Source: an uncultured Pseudomonadales bacterium (GTDB lineage Bacteria; Pseudomonadota; Gammaproteobacteria; Pseudomonadales; Azotimanducaceae). From it: a stretch of DNA of 64,000 bases. The position numbers and the translations under genes are program-made. The DNA lies in NCBI GenBank assembly GCA_958295875.1, contig OY282379.1:992001-1056000 (forward strand), given 5' to 3'. This document shows, one piece after another, positions 16,905 to 25,741 of the stretch (position 1 is its first letter; each line of letters begins with the position of its first letter). Below the pieces are notes generated by a model that saw only the letters and a list, made by a program, of their open reading frames with translations, was not told the DNA's origin and ran no database searches.

Positions 16905-19900
16905 TCAATCCCGCTCCGCCGCATCCGTCACCTCGGAGACGGCAATCGCGTAGGCTTCGCGGTCCTTGGATTTCGCAAGCAGCTTGTTGAACGGGTCTTG
17001 CACGCGCAGCAGTTGCGGCTCTGGCGTGGCGCAATCGAACACCACGTACAGCCAGTATTGCTCGCCCAAGTGGCAGGCCTGCTTCCACTCGTTCGCTTCC
17101 ATCTGGATGCCGTCGCGCCCGGCACGGCCCTTCACTTCGATGCGGCGGGTCTCGCCGCTCGGTTGCACCGCCAATAGGTCGAAGCCGGGCCAGTCGGGCA
17201 GGCCGGCGTCGCGGGCGAGATCGGGCTTGGACACGTCCTGCACCGTAGAGCCGCGTTCGCGCTCCCACGCCACCGCGATGCGCACGGCAATGTCCTCCAC
17301 GCGCTCGTCGTAGCGTTGGCCGGCGTCGCCCTCCGGCGGCGGGATGGCGAGGAGGTGGGCGACGAAACGCACCTCCCCGGCCACCACGCGATCCGGCTCG
17401 GCGGCAAGCGCTGTCAGCGCCGCGGCCCTTTCCGTGAACAATTCGCCTTGCGCGGCTTTGACAGCGGCCAAGTCCTCAGCTGGCCCATCTTTGCCCAGGG
17501 CGGTCCGTTGAGTGGCCAGTTCGGCGGCGCGAAAATCGAACCCGGCGGCAACTTGGCGCTGGCGCCCGGGCAGTTCGGCGCACAGCGCGGCGCGTCGTCC
17601 CTCGGCGAGCTCTGCATCGGTCGCGTGGGCGAGCAGCCGAGCGGCTTCCGCTCTCATGCCCACAGCGTGGGCCGCCAGCGGCACTGCGCCCGGCGGCACA
17701 TGCCCAGCACTGTGCAGCAACAGCAAGGGATCGACGGCGCACATCGCCGGCTCGGCATCCTCGTCATGGCGCACAGCCACCAATCTGCGTTCGAGCACCT
17801 GCGGCGCGGACGTTCCCGCGGCGCCTTCTGGCGCCAAACCCAGCGAGGCAACGGCCAAGTGGCAGAGGTATGGCCGCTCCGCCCTTGGGTCGATGAAGAT
17901 GCTGCCGCGCAAAGCGTCGTCGCCAAAGCGTTCCATCACGCGAGCGGCCAGCACATCGAAAACCGGCTCGCCTGGGTGCAGCCAGATGCAACGTGGCGCC
18001 TCGCTTGGCGTCGGCCGGTACACGCAGAGCCGCTCGCGCAGCGCCGCGTCGTATTCGCCCAAGGCCGGGAGCAGCGCATCCATAGCGCCGGCCCGGAGCG
18101 GTGCCAGCGCGAACAGGCCATCCAAATCGCCGCGTATGTCGATGTCCAACAGCGCGGCGCTGTTGGCAACAAACCGACGCACATAGCCTGGCGTGAGTTG
18201 CAGATAGCGCTCGCGGTCGATGTCGCCCTGCATCGCCTTGAGGCGCCCGGCGACATCGCCGCCCACGCCGTACACCTGCCGCTCGCCCTCGCGGATGGCG
18301 GCCACGCGCTCGGCGGTGAGAGAGTCGTCCAAGGCCGTGAGCGCGGCATCCGCGCCAGCGTCGGTACAGGCTTGCAGCATCACCTCTTTCAGCGAGACGT
18401 TCTCGAACAGGCGCCCGATCACATCGAACACCTTGTCTGAACTCAGCGCTTCGCGGATGGTCTCCAGCTTCTCCAGCAGCCGCGCCAGCACGCGGCCCTC
18501 GCGGGTGTTCGCCGCAACGAGATTGACGATGGTGACGTCCCGCGCCTGGCCGTACCGGTGGATGCGACCCATGCGCTGTTCGAGACGAGCGGGGTTCCAA
18601 GGAATGTCGTAGTTGGCCATGCGCGCGCAGAACTGCAGGTTGATGCCTTCGCCGGCAGCGTCCGTGGCGATGCAGAAGCGCGCGCCGTCGGGCTGCCGGA
18701 AGTACGCCACCTGGCGCTCCCGCTCCCGCCAATCCATGCCGCCGTGGATGCGGGCAACTTGGCCGGCGTAGCCGAGGCCATCCAAGCGCCGCACGAGATA
18801 CTCCAACGTGTCCCGATGCTCGGTGAACACCAGCCACTTTTCTTGCTGCGCCGGCACCGCATGGGCGGCGCTGTGTTGAGCCTCCAACACCTCGCGGAGT
18901 TTCACGAACTTGGCTTCGTTGCCTTCGTCCAGCACCCCCTGAGCCGCATCCCGCAACTCCGTGAGATGGCGGACTTCGGCGTGCAGGTCTTCAACGGTGG
19001 CCGCCACCATCGCGCCAAGCACCTCCGCTTCATAGTCCTCGTGCGCTTCCCGCGCTGTGCCTTCGCCGTAATCCTCGTCCGCGCCATGCTCATCGAAGTA
19101 ATCTTTGCGCCTGTCGAGGCGGCGGCTCTGGCGGGTGAGCTCCTGCAACGTCACCTTGCCGGACTGCAAATCCGCTGCGGCGCGTTCCAGCTTTTCGATG
19201 CGGCGTTCGAAGGAGCGCAGCAAGGCCCATGCCGAACTCGCAAGCCGCCGTTGGAACACACCCAACGCGAGCCTGGCGGCGCCGCGATTGTCCAGCGCTT
19301 GGCTAAAGGTGCTCGTCAGATAGCCCGTGGTGGCCTCGTACAGGGCCTGCTCGCTCGCGCTCAGTTCGTAGTTGAAGGTGTCGCACAAGCGCTGGCGATA
19401 GAGCGGGTTGCCGCGCAGGTCCACCATTTCTTCCTTGGTGCGGCGGATGAAGTGCCGGGCGCGGGCGGCCGGCGGAAACCTGCGGCAGGCATCGCCGGTG
19501 GAGAACGCATGGGGATCAAGCAGGCGCCATAGGTGGTGATAGGGCGAATCCTTGCCCATGTGCGGCGTGGCGGTGAGCAGCAGCAGATGGCGAGCGCACC
19601 AGGGCAGGCCGAAATAGTCGCTTTGCGGCGACGCACAGCCAGCCAGCGCTTCCGCCAACTCGTAGCGTTGCGTCTTGGTCGTGCGGTTGCGCACGGTTTC
19701 CGCGGCGAGCTTGTGGGCTTCGTCGAACACCACCAGGTCGTAGGGCGGCGTGTCGGCACTCCCCAAGCGGTTGAAGGTGCGCTCGCCGGTCAGCGTGTCC
19801 AAGGACACGATGGCCAGGTTGCCGGACGCGCCCAGGAAAGGGTTGCCCGCGCGCGCATCTTCGCCGGTGATGATCCGAAAGCGTAGCCGGAACAGCGTGC

Positions 19901-20456
19901 GCAGTTCCCGCTCCCAGTTCCCCACCAGCCCCGCTGGCGGCACGATGAGCACCCGACGGATGCGGCCGCGGGACAGCATTTCGCGCACCGCCAAGCCCGT
20001 CATGATGGTTTTGCCGGCGCCGGCGTCGTCCGCCAACAGGAACCGCAACGGGTCTTGCGGCAGCATGTGTTCGTACACGGCGATGCGTTGGTGGGGCAAC
20101 GGGTCGATGCGCGAGATTTCGCTGGCGAAGGCGGGGTTGAACTGATGGCCGAACGCCAGCCGGTGCGCCTCGGCGACGGCCAGCGCGGCATCAGGATTAC
20201 CGCTGAAATCCAGTGGCGGCGGGGCTGCGTTAGGGCGCTTCTTGCCGCTCATCGGCGGACTGGCTGAAGCCTCGTGTTCCAGCTCCCGCAACTTCTCCAA
20301 TGCCAGCGGCCTTGGGGTGGATTGGCCGGATTCCCAGCGCAGCACGGTTAGCGGCGTAACGTGCAGGCGCTCTGCGAACTGCGCCTGCGTCAACCCCATG
20401 CGCTGGCGCAAGTGGCGCACATCGGGGCGGTTCCACGGCTCGGCGGCACGGCTCAC
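16905..20456 (-). CDS. SNF2/superfamily 2 helicase with N-terminal XRE-type HTH and C-terminal DUF3883 (Hma-type helicase)
   Basis: This 1183-residue protein is the first gene of the operon. Residues 10-62 form a Cro/C1-type helix-turn-helix (GLTQAQFAERLHVTPLTVLR). The helicase core follows, with Walker A ADDAGAGKT at 142-150, DEAH at 245-248, and a C-terminal helicase lobe including DAAGEGINLQFC and RMGRIHRYGQ. The C-terminus (FDLLAVQPSGETRRIEVKGR) is DUF3883, a nuclease-like fold found in SNF2-type defence helicases. It should act as a DNA-dependent translocase that inspects DNA marked, or left unmarked, by the DUF1156 methylase. The HTH could confer sequence-specific recruitment or autoregulation. 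The gene begins 172 nt downstream of an unrelated metabolic gene on the same strand. Confidence 0.92.
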   Translation of the reverse strand: MSRAAEPWNRPDVRHLRQRMGLTQAQFAERLHVTPLTVLRWESGQSTPRPLALEKLRELEHEASASPPMSGKKRPNAAPPPLDFSGNPDAALAVAEAHRLAFGHQFNPAFASEISRIDPLPHQRIAVYEHMLPQDPLRFLLADDAGAGKTIMTGLAVREMLSRGRIRRVLIVPPAGLVGNWERELRTLFRLRFRIITGEDARAGNPFLGASGNLAIVSLDTLTGERTFNRLGSADTPPYDLVVFDEAHKLAAETVRNRTTKTQRYELAEALAGCASPQSDYFGLPWCARHLLLLTATPHMGKDSPYHHLWRLLDPHAFSTGDACRRFPPAARARHFIRRTKEEMVDLRGNPLYRQRLCDTFNYELSASEQALYEATTGYLTSTFSQALDNRGAARLALGVFQRRLASSAWALLRSFERRIEKLERAAADLQSGKVTLQELTRQSRRLDRRKDYFDEHGADEDYGEGTAREAHEDYEAEVLGAMVAATVEDLHAEVRHLTELRDAAQGVLDEGNEAKFVKLREVLEAQHSAAHAVPAQQEKWLVFTEHRDTLEYLVRRLDGLGYAGQVARIHGGMDWRERERQVAYFRQPDGARFCIATDAAGEGINLQFCARMANYDIPWNPARLEQRMGRIHRYGQARDVTIVNLVAANTREGRVLARLLEKLETIREALSSDKVFDVIGRLFENVSLKEVMLQACTDAGADAALTALDDSLTAERVAAIREGERQVYGVGGDVAGRLKAMQGDIDRERYLQLTPGYVRRFVANSAALLDIDIRGDLDGLFALAPLRAGAMDALLPALGEYDAALRERLCVYRPTPSEAPRCIWLHPGEPVFDVLAARVMERFGDDALRGSIFIDPRAERPYLCHLAVASLGLAPEGAAGTSAPQVLERRLVAVRHDEDAEPAMCAVDPLLLLHSAGHVPPGAVPLAAHAVGMRAEAARLLAHATDAELAEGRRAALCAELPGRQRQVAAGFDFRAAELATQRTALGKDGPAEDLAAVKAAQGELFTERAAALTALAAEPDRVVAGEVRFVAHLLAIPPPEGDAGQRYDERVEDIAVRIAVAWERERGSTVQDVSKPDLARDAGLPDWPGFDLLAVQPSGETRRIEVKGRAGRDGIQMEANEWKQACHLGEQYWLYVVFDCATPEPQLLRVQDPFNKLLAKSKDREAYAIAVSEVTDAAERD

Positions 20457-20628
20457 GATGCGTCACTGCCGGCCAACAAGCTGGGAAGACCCGCGCTAAT
20501 CAACCGCCACCCATCGCTTACCGCACTTCAACGTCCACTAAGCGGCGCCCGTCCGTCCAAGCACATGGAACTTCGGGGCGCCACCTTGGGGCGGTTCCGG
20601 CGCCAACCGCCGCCTGCCGAAATCGCCG

Positions 20629-22284
20629 CTAGGTCGTCAACCAACCAAACTGTTGTGGCTTGCGGCCCGCCTTGGGATGCAGCGGCACGTTCACGAGCGC
20701 GGGGCCGTCGAACGCCATCGCCTCGTCCAAGGCCGCGCGCAGATCGGCCGGGTCTTCCACATAGAAGCCCTTGCCGCCCAAGGCCTCGAGCATGCCTTCG
20801 TAGCGGGCGCCATAGGTGAGCACGCCCGGCGGCACGGTTTGGCCTTCCTTCAGCGGCCCGACGCCGCCGCCGATGCCGCCGTTGTTCAACACGATGAGCT
20901 TCACGGGCAGGCCGTAGCGAATCATCGTTTCCATCTCCATGCCGGAGAAGCCAAACGCGCTGTCGCCCTGCACGGAGACGACGGGCTGGTCGGGGCACGC
21001 CACCGCCGCGGCGACGGCGAAGCCCAAGCCGATGCCCATGGTGCCGTAGGTGCCGGCGTCCAACCGATGGCGCGGCGCGCGGTTGGGCATCTGCGTGCGG
21101 CCGATGTCCATGGTGTTCGCGCCCTCGCCGATGATGATGGCGTCGTCTGGGAGCCATTCCACGATATCGCGATACGCCCGGTAGTAGTTCATGGGCGAGG
21201 ATTCATCCTCGATCATGGGGCGCACCGCTTCGGCGTTGGCCTGCGCCTTCTCCTTCAAGGTGCCGCGCCATGCCGTTTCCGCCGGGTAGAACCACTGGCG
21301 GTTCGAGAGGGCCTGATTCAACTGGCCCATCACCGCCTTGCCGTCGCCAACGAGGGCGACTTCGGCGGGCACGTTGCGCCCGATTTCCTCTTGCTCGATG
21401 TCTAGCTGCACGATGCGCACGCCCGGCTTGAAGCGGGGCGGCAGGCCGAAGTGCATGATCCAGTTCAGGCGGGCGCCCATCAGGAACACGACATCGGCCT
21501 CTTTGAGCGCCGTGCTGCGGGCGGCGCCGACGGAAAGCGGATGGTCATCCGACATCACGCCCTTGCCCATCGGCGACGCGAGGAACGGCAGCTGGGTGCG
21601 CTCGATGAAGTCTCGCACTTCGTCTTCCGCCCGCGCCCATGCCATCCCCTTGCCGACGATGACGAGCGGATTCTCGGCAGATTCCAGCGCGTCCAGCGCC
21701 CGTTCCACGTTGCTTGGGTCTGCCAGCGGCCGGGTCGGCGGGGCGAAAGGCGCCGCTTGCACCACGTTTTCTTCCTCCGCCTCGGCGCGGATCACATCAT
21801 CTGGGAAGTTCAGGTAGACAGGCCCCGGGCGGCCATTGAGGGAAGTGCGGATCGCCTGTTCCACGTAGTACGGGATGCGCTCCGCCCGGTCGATCTCTTG
21901 GGCGTACTTGCAGTACGGCGCTGCGAGCTCCGTCTGCCGCTCCTCCTGGAACGCGCCCATGCCGTTTTGATAGGTGGGGGAGGCGCCGCCGATGAGGATC
22001 ATCGGCCAACAGTTCTCGCGCGCGTTGGCAAGCCCAGCGAAGGCGTGGATGACGCCGGGGCCGGAGACCACCAGGCACGCCTGCGTGCGGCCCGTGAGGT
22101 AGCTCGCCGCCTGCGCCGCATAGCTTGCAGACTGCTCGTTGCGCATGCCGATGTAGCTGATTCCCTCCTTTTGCGCGGCGGCGGCAATGCCGGGCACTGG
22201 AAACCCGACGATGCCGAACATGTAGTCCACGCCCTGCGCCTTAAGGCTGCGCGCCATCAGTGTGGCGCCATCTACGCTAGCCAT
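20629..22284 (-). CDS. Thiamine-diphosphate enzyme, 2-hydroxyacyl-CoA lyase / oxalyl-CoA decarboxylase family
   Basis: The 551-residue protein starts at 22284 behind a GGAGGG ribosome-binding site. E50 in YIGMRNEQSASYAAQA is the cofactor-activating glutamate. GEGANTMDIGR and GDSAFGFSGMEMETMIRYGL, followed by NNGGIGGG, match the diphosphate/Mg-binding region of oxalyl-CoA decarboxylases and peroxisomal-type 2-hydroxyacyl-CoA lyases rather than acetolactate synthases. The reaction is cleavage of a 2-hydroxyacyl-CoA to formyl-CoA plus aldehyde, or decarboxylation of oxalyl-CoA. A CaiB-type CoA-transferase at 33.0-34.2 kb could supply or remove the CoA group. The exact substrate cannot be settled from sequence. 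Confidence 0.85.
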   Translation of the reverse strand: MASVDGATLMARSLKAQGVDYMFGIVGFPVPGIAAAAQKEGISYIGMRNEQSASYAAQAASYLTGRTQACLVVSGPGVIHAFAGLANARENCWPMILIGGASPTYQNGMGAFQEERQTELAAPYCKYAQEIDRAERIPYYVEQAIRTSLNGRPGPVYLNFPDDVIRAEAEEENVVQAAPFAPPTRPLADPSNVERALDALESAENPLVIVGKGMAWARAEDEVRDFIERTQLPFLASPMGKGVMSDDHPLSVGAARSTALKEADVVFLMGARLNWIMHFGLPPRFKPGVRIVQLDIEQEEIGRNVPAEVALVGDGKAVMGQLNQALSNRQWFYPAETAWRGTLKEKAQANAEAVRPMIEDESSPMNYYRAYRDIVEWLPDDAIIIGEGANTMDIGRTQMPNRAPRHRLDAGTYGTMGIGLGFAVAAAVACPDQPVVSVQGDSAFGFSGMEMETMIRYGLPVKLIVLNNGGIGGGVGPLKEGQTVPPGVLTYGARYEGMLEALGGKGFYVEDPADLRAALDEAMAFDGPALVNVPLHPKAGRKPQQFGWLTT

Positions 22285-22490
22285 TGCAGTCCCTCCCCCA
22301 AACGGCTGTAGTCGCGAAGCGCGCTAAGCTATCGCGCAGCGCCCTTCAAGTCCAATGAGAGCGACGGCGTTGGGTTGCTGCGCATGGTGCGTAGAGGCCG
22401 GCTGCGCGGCGCCGACCGATGTGCCGAGCCGCCTTGCACTGGCGACCCATCCAGCATATGTTCTCGGCTCCACCTTGTGCCCGCCATGCC

Positions 22491-23570
22491 ATGACGCTCG
22501 CGACAGCCAACCGCCACAAAGAGTCCACGCAGGTCGAGGCCACTGCCGGCCAGCGCGCGCTGCGCCTGAACGGCGGGGCGGCCTCCCACACCCGCGGCGC
22601 GGCGACCATCCACCTTGGGCGCGCCGAGCACCACTACGCAAGCTGGCCAACGCCGACATGCATCATTGCGGACGGCCCCTACGGTGTGAGCGGCTTCCCA
22701 GGCGATGTCCACACGCCGGCATCCTTGGCGGACTGGTATGCGCCGCACATCAGCACATGGAGCGAGCGCGCCACGCCACAGACCACGCTTTGGTTGTGGA
22801 ACACCGAGGTCGGCTGGGCCTCGATTCATCCATTGCTGCTGACGAACGGCTGGGAGTACCGCTGCTGCCACATCTGGGACAAGGGGCTTGGCCACATCGC
22901 CGGCAACGCCAACACGCGAACGCTGCGGAAGTACCCGGTGGTCACCGAGGTGTGCGCGCAGTACGTGAAGGCGGCGCAGTTCCTAGTGGATGGCGAGCAA
23001 TTCTCCATGCAGCAGTGGCTCCGCCACGAATGGCGCCGCGCTGGCTTGCCGCTCAGAGTTGCCAACGATGCGTGTGGCGTGCGCAATGCGGCGACGCGCA
23101 AGTACTTGACGGCGGACCACCTCTGGTACTACCCCCCGGTGGAGATGTTCGCCAAGCTGGCAAGCTACGCCAACAAACACGGCGCCCCCGCGGGGCGGCC
23201 TTACTACAGCATTGACGGCAAAGCCCCCCTCGCACCCTCCTGTTGGGCCAAGATGCGCGCCAAGTTTCACTGCGACGTGGGCATCACCAACGTCTGGCGA
23301 GAACCGCAAGTGAGCGGCACGGAACGCATCCAAGGGGCCCGGAGCGGCATGAAGTACAAGTTCGCCAGCCTGCACGGCAGCCAAAAGCCGCTTAAGTTCA
23401 TCGACCGCATCGTGCGCGCCTGCACAGACCAAGGCGACGTCGTGTGGGAACCGTTCGGCGGGCTGTGCCCCGGCGCGGTGGTCAGCCACTTGCTGGGGCG
23501 ACGCTATCTGGCGGCCGAAATGAACGCCGAGTTCTACCGTGCCGCGATAGCGAGATTGGAGGCCGCATGA
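22491..23570 (+). CDS. Solitary N6-adenine/N4-cytosine-type DNA methyltransferase
   Basis: The 359-residue product (start at the ATG at 22491; an in-frame ATG at 22419 is also possible) has the catalytic motif DGPYGV at 61-66, a variant of DPPY. Near the end, GSQKPLKFIDRIVRAC and VVWEPFGGLCPGAVV form the AdoMet-binding FxGG motif. The order catalytic motif first and FxGG last is that of beta-class methyltransferases. No restriction endonuclease is adjacent. The nearest downstream genes are a PIN-domain protein and its small partner on the opposite strand. It may be a regulatory or orphan methylase, or a relic of a restriction-modification system. Specificity is unknown. Confidence 0.8.
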   Translation: MTLATANRHKESTQVEATAGQRALRLNGGAASHTRGAATIHLGRAEHHYASWPTPTCIIADGPYGVSGFPGDVHTPASLADWYAPHISTWSERATPQTTLWLWNTEVGWASIHPLLLTNGWEYRCCHIWDKGLGHIAGNANTRTLRKYPVVTEVCAQYVKAAQFLVDGEQFSMQQWLRHEWRRAGLPLRVANDACGVRNAATRKYLTADHLWYYPPVEMFAKLASYANKHGAPAGRPYYSIDGKAPLAPSCWAKMRAKFHCDVGITNVWREPQVSGTERIQGARSGMKYKFASLHGSQKPLKFIDRIVRACTDQGDVVWEPFGGLCPGAVVSHLLGRRYLAAEMNAEFYRAAIARLEAA

Positions 23571-23589
23571 CGGACGGCGCTGGCTGGGG

Positions 23590-23682
23590 CCGCGGTTGCC
23601 GGGCTGCGGGGTGCCATCCCCCATCGTGCCGAGGGCCGCTTAGCGCTTGAGGTGCCCGAAGATCGCTTTGCCGCCAAGTTCA
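23590..23682 (+). pseudogene. Fragment duplicated from the downstream lipoprotein gene
   Basis: From 23603 to 23680 the DNA closely matches 25060-25137, inside the lipoprotein gene. In the matching frame it would encode GAIPHRAEGRLALEVPEDRF versus GAILHRAEGALALELPHDRF there. No start or continuation is present on either side. It is the scar of a partial duplication, or the remnant of a tandem paralogue disrupted when the PIN cassette arrived. Confidence 0.7.
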
Positions 23683-24486
23683 TCGAGTTTGCCAATTGCC
23701 GGCACGCTCGGCAGCGGCCCGGTGCCAACCCGTCCGCCGTCGCTCAAACCTCAACGCCGGCGAATCCGCCGCAGTCAGTCGCGCGCGTTCGACCACGTGC
23801 TCAAGATCGCGGCTGTGCTCCCACCTGATGGTCAGCCGCGCAGCCGTGTCGTAGAGATGCGATCCCTGCAACGCCTTCTCCAACGCGCTCAGATCTTCAA
23901 ACGCAGCGTCCACCGACCAACGGGCGTCTGGCTCTGGCGCGACGGTGGCCAAGGCGTTGACCAGCAGTTGATCGGCCAGCTCGCCACCTGCATACGCTCG
24001 CATGAGAGCGTCGTCCAGAGTGACGAGCAGGCCCGCATTGCGTCCCAGCATCTGCCCCACAAAGTGGTTCACCTCGTGATGGTCGATGGTGTTGAAGTCG
24101 CCCGTGACCATGAAATCGACGCCCAGCACCAGCGCTTCGGATACGGCTACGGCATCGCCGTCGGTCTCAATGCGGTCCACTGGCGTCTTGGGGAAGCAGC
24201 TTTGCGTGAACATCCGTCGCATCTCCATCGCGCGTTGTTCCTGCTCGCGGTCCAGCGATGCCCACTTGAAAGGCGCGTCCGGTGAGTCTTGCGCCATCAG
24301 CCACGCTGCCGCGGAGTTGAATCCCCCGTCGGCTCGCAGTCCCCTCGTCAACTCGTGTCGAACTTGAGGCAACACCAAGGTGGGCAGCTTGGCGTCATCC
24401 ATCCACACGCCAACCAGTTTCCGCTGGGTGGGACGGATCAGCGTGTTGGTGTCGAACGCGGGGCCAACGCGCTCGTCAGCCGGCAT
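23680..24486 (-). CDS. PIN-like domain protein (putative ribonuclease toxin)
   Basis: The 268-residue protein begins MPADERVGPAFDTNTLIRPT; FDTN places the first PIN acid at D12. QVRHELTRGL offers E45, and DGDAVAVSEALVLGVDF with MVTGDFNTID supplies the later acids. The PIN core occupies about the first 150 residues. The C-terminal 120 residues are unrelated and unassigned, making this longer than a normal VapC. Its start overlaps the upstream 76-codon gene by 11 nt, an arrangement typical of toxin-antitoxin pairs. The pair is flanked by a duplicated piece of a neighbouring gene, consistent with insertion as a cassette. Confidence 0.75.
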   Translation of the reverse strand: MPADERVGPAFDTNTLIRPTQRKLVGVWMDDAKLPTLVLPQVRHELTRGLRADGGFNSAAAWLMAQDSPDAPFKWASLDREQEQRAMEMRRMFTQSCFPKTPVDRIETDGDAVAVSEALVLGVDFMVTGDFNTIDHHEVNHFVGQMLGRNAGLLVTLDDALMRAYAGGELADQLLVNALATVAPEPDARWSVDAAFEDLSALEKALQGSHLYDTAARLTIRWEHSRDLEHVVERARLTAADSPALRFERRRTGWHRAAAERAGNWQTR

Positions 24487-24706
24487 CGCCTCGTGTCTCG
24501 CGCGGTTTGACCGGCGCCACCACTGCCGCTGCCGTGGATTCGTCTCGGCGCGAACGCGCCAAGCGGCGGTGCCAATCGCTGACGTAAACCGGCTCGGTGC
24601 CGGGTTCGATGGCGCGTGGGTCGAACTCCCAATCCGGCACGTCGGTCGTCAGCAGCGCTGCGGCCAAGCCGCGGATGGCGGGGTCGGTTGGGTGCGAAAT
24701 GGCCAT
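24476..24706 (-). CDS. Small antitoxin-like protein preceding the PIN gene
   Basis: The 76-residue product starts at 24706 (MAISHPTDPAIRGLAAALLT) and contains VPDWEFDPRAIEPGTEPVYV and a basic stretch RRLARSRRDES. It overlaps the PIN gene start by 11 nt. I do not recognise a DNA-binding fold. Size, position and overlap suggest an antitoxin for the PIN protein, but this rests on context only. A longer in-frame start at 24763 is possible. Confidence 0.6.
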   Translation of the reverse strand: MAISHPTDPAIRGLAAALLTTDVPDWEFDPRAIEPGTEPVYVSDWHRRLARSRRDESTAAAVVAPVKPRETRGDAG

Positions 24707-24823
24707 GCGTTGAGAATACCACCGTCCAAGGGCGCGGGATTGGCGGCGTCGGCATGAGGGCACAGCGCGGTGGCAGTCCGCGGCGCTTGGCCTCAGGCAT
24801 GGGTTTCGTTACCGTGGCGCACC

Positions 24824-25741
24824 ATGAAGTGGCGGCGTGGCGCGGCTCATCCGGCGCAGGTTTCGCGAAGGCTCTGGGCGCGGCCAACGGCACTGGCGTT
24901 GGTGTGTGCGCTGGCCGCTTGCGATGCGCCCGAAGAGGCACCGCCCCGCAACGCCCCGGCCCAAGCGCTGCCATCCACAACCCTGCCGGCCCAGCTTCCA
25001 GCCGACCGCACCGGAGAGCCGAGGGATTGGCCCACGCTGGCCGAGGCCGCCGCCGAAGGGCTGCAAGGCGCCATCCTGCATCGCGCCGAGGGTGCCTTAG
25101 CGCTTGAGTTGCCGCATGATCGCTTTGCCGCCAAGTTGCTCACCGCGCCCGGCCTCACTGGACGCGGAGCGCTTGAAGACGGCATGGCCGTCGTCGTTGG
25201 CAGCGGCTTTGTCGCGGAACTGCGCTCGCTGCAGCCCCTTGGCCTGCTGCAGGTGGACGGCACCATCGCATCCGCAGTATCCATGCACGGCTACACCCGG
25301 ATTCTCGGCATGCGCAGCGGCGGTTTGGCTGCGATTGGGCGAGGGGATTATCACCGCGGGCTGTTTGAGTCCGCCCTGCAAGCCGGGCCGGGCATCATCG
25401 AGCGTGGGCAGATCGCCATCCGCCCACGGGAACGCAACTTGCCAGCCTACTTCCGGGCGTTCGTGGGCGTTTGCGCCAATGCGAGCATCGCCGGCGTCAC
25501 CACCGCGCCGATGCACCTCTACGATCTGGGCCTCAGCCTGCTGGGGCTGTTCGAGGCCGCGGCCCTCGATTGCTCCGAAGTGGTGAACCTCGCCGGAGAC
25601 CGGGAGGCGCTGCTCGGCATCCGCGGCGTCGGCCGAACATTCATCGCCGGCCACGCAGACACCGGCAAGGCGACGCTCATTGGCTTTGGGGCGCTGCCGC
25701 CGAACCCCGGCGCGGAGGGCTTCCCCAGCGCCACGCCCTAG
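24824..25741 (+). CDS. Predicted lipoprotein, phosphodiester glycosidase (NAGPA/DUF2233)-like
   Basis: The start at 24824 gives MKWRRGAAHPAQ and a signal peptide ending in the lipobox ALAAC, so the mature protein should be lipid-anchored. The body contains HGYTRILGMRSGGLAAIGRG and ALQAGPGIIERG, the latter resembling the 'ALQSGP' motif of phosphodiester glycosidase domains. The C-terminal part (LYDLGLSLLGLFEAAALDCS) is also consistent with that fold. It would act on phosphodiester-linked glycans in the envelope. The family call is tentative. The gene ends in a 4-nt convergent overlap with dctP. A 78-nt part of it is duplicated upstream at 23603-23680. Confidence 0.6.
   Translation: MKWRRGAAHPAQVSRRLWARPTALALVCALAACDAPEEAPPRNAPAQALPSTTLPAQLPADRTGEPRDWPTLAEAAAEGLQGAILHRAEGALALELPHDRFAAKLLTAPGLTGRGALEDGMAVVVGSGFVAELRSLQPLGLLQVDGTIASAVSMHGYTRILGMRSGGLAAIGRGDYHRGLFESALQAGPGIIERGQIAIRPRERNLPAYFRAFVGVCANASIAGVTTAPMHLYDLGLSLLGLFEAAALDCSEVVNLAGDREALLGIRGVGRTFIAGHADTGKATLIGFGALPPNPGAEGFPSATP

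Noticed and set aside
23680..24486. PIN protein as the restriction enzyme partner of the adjacent DNA methylase
   Set aside because: PIN domains normally cut RNA, the genes are convergent rather than an operon, and the small overlapping partner fits a toxin-antitoxin pair better.
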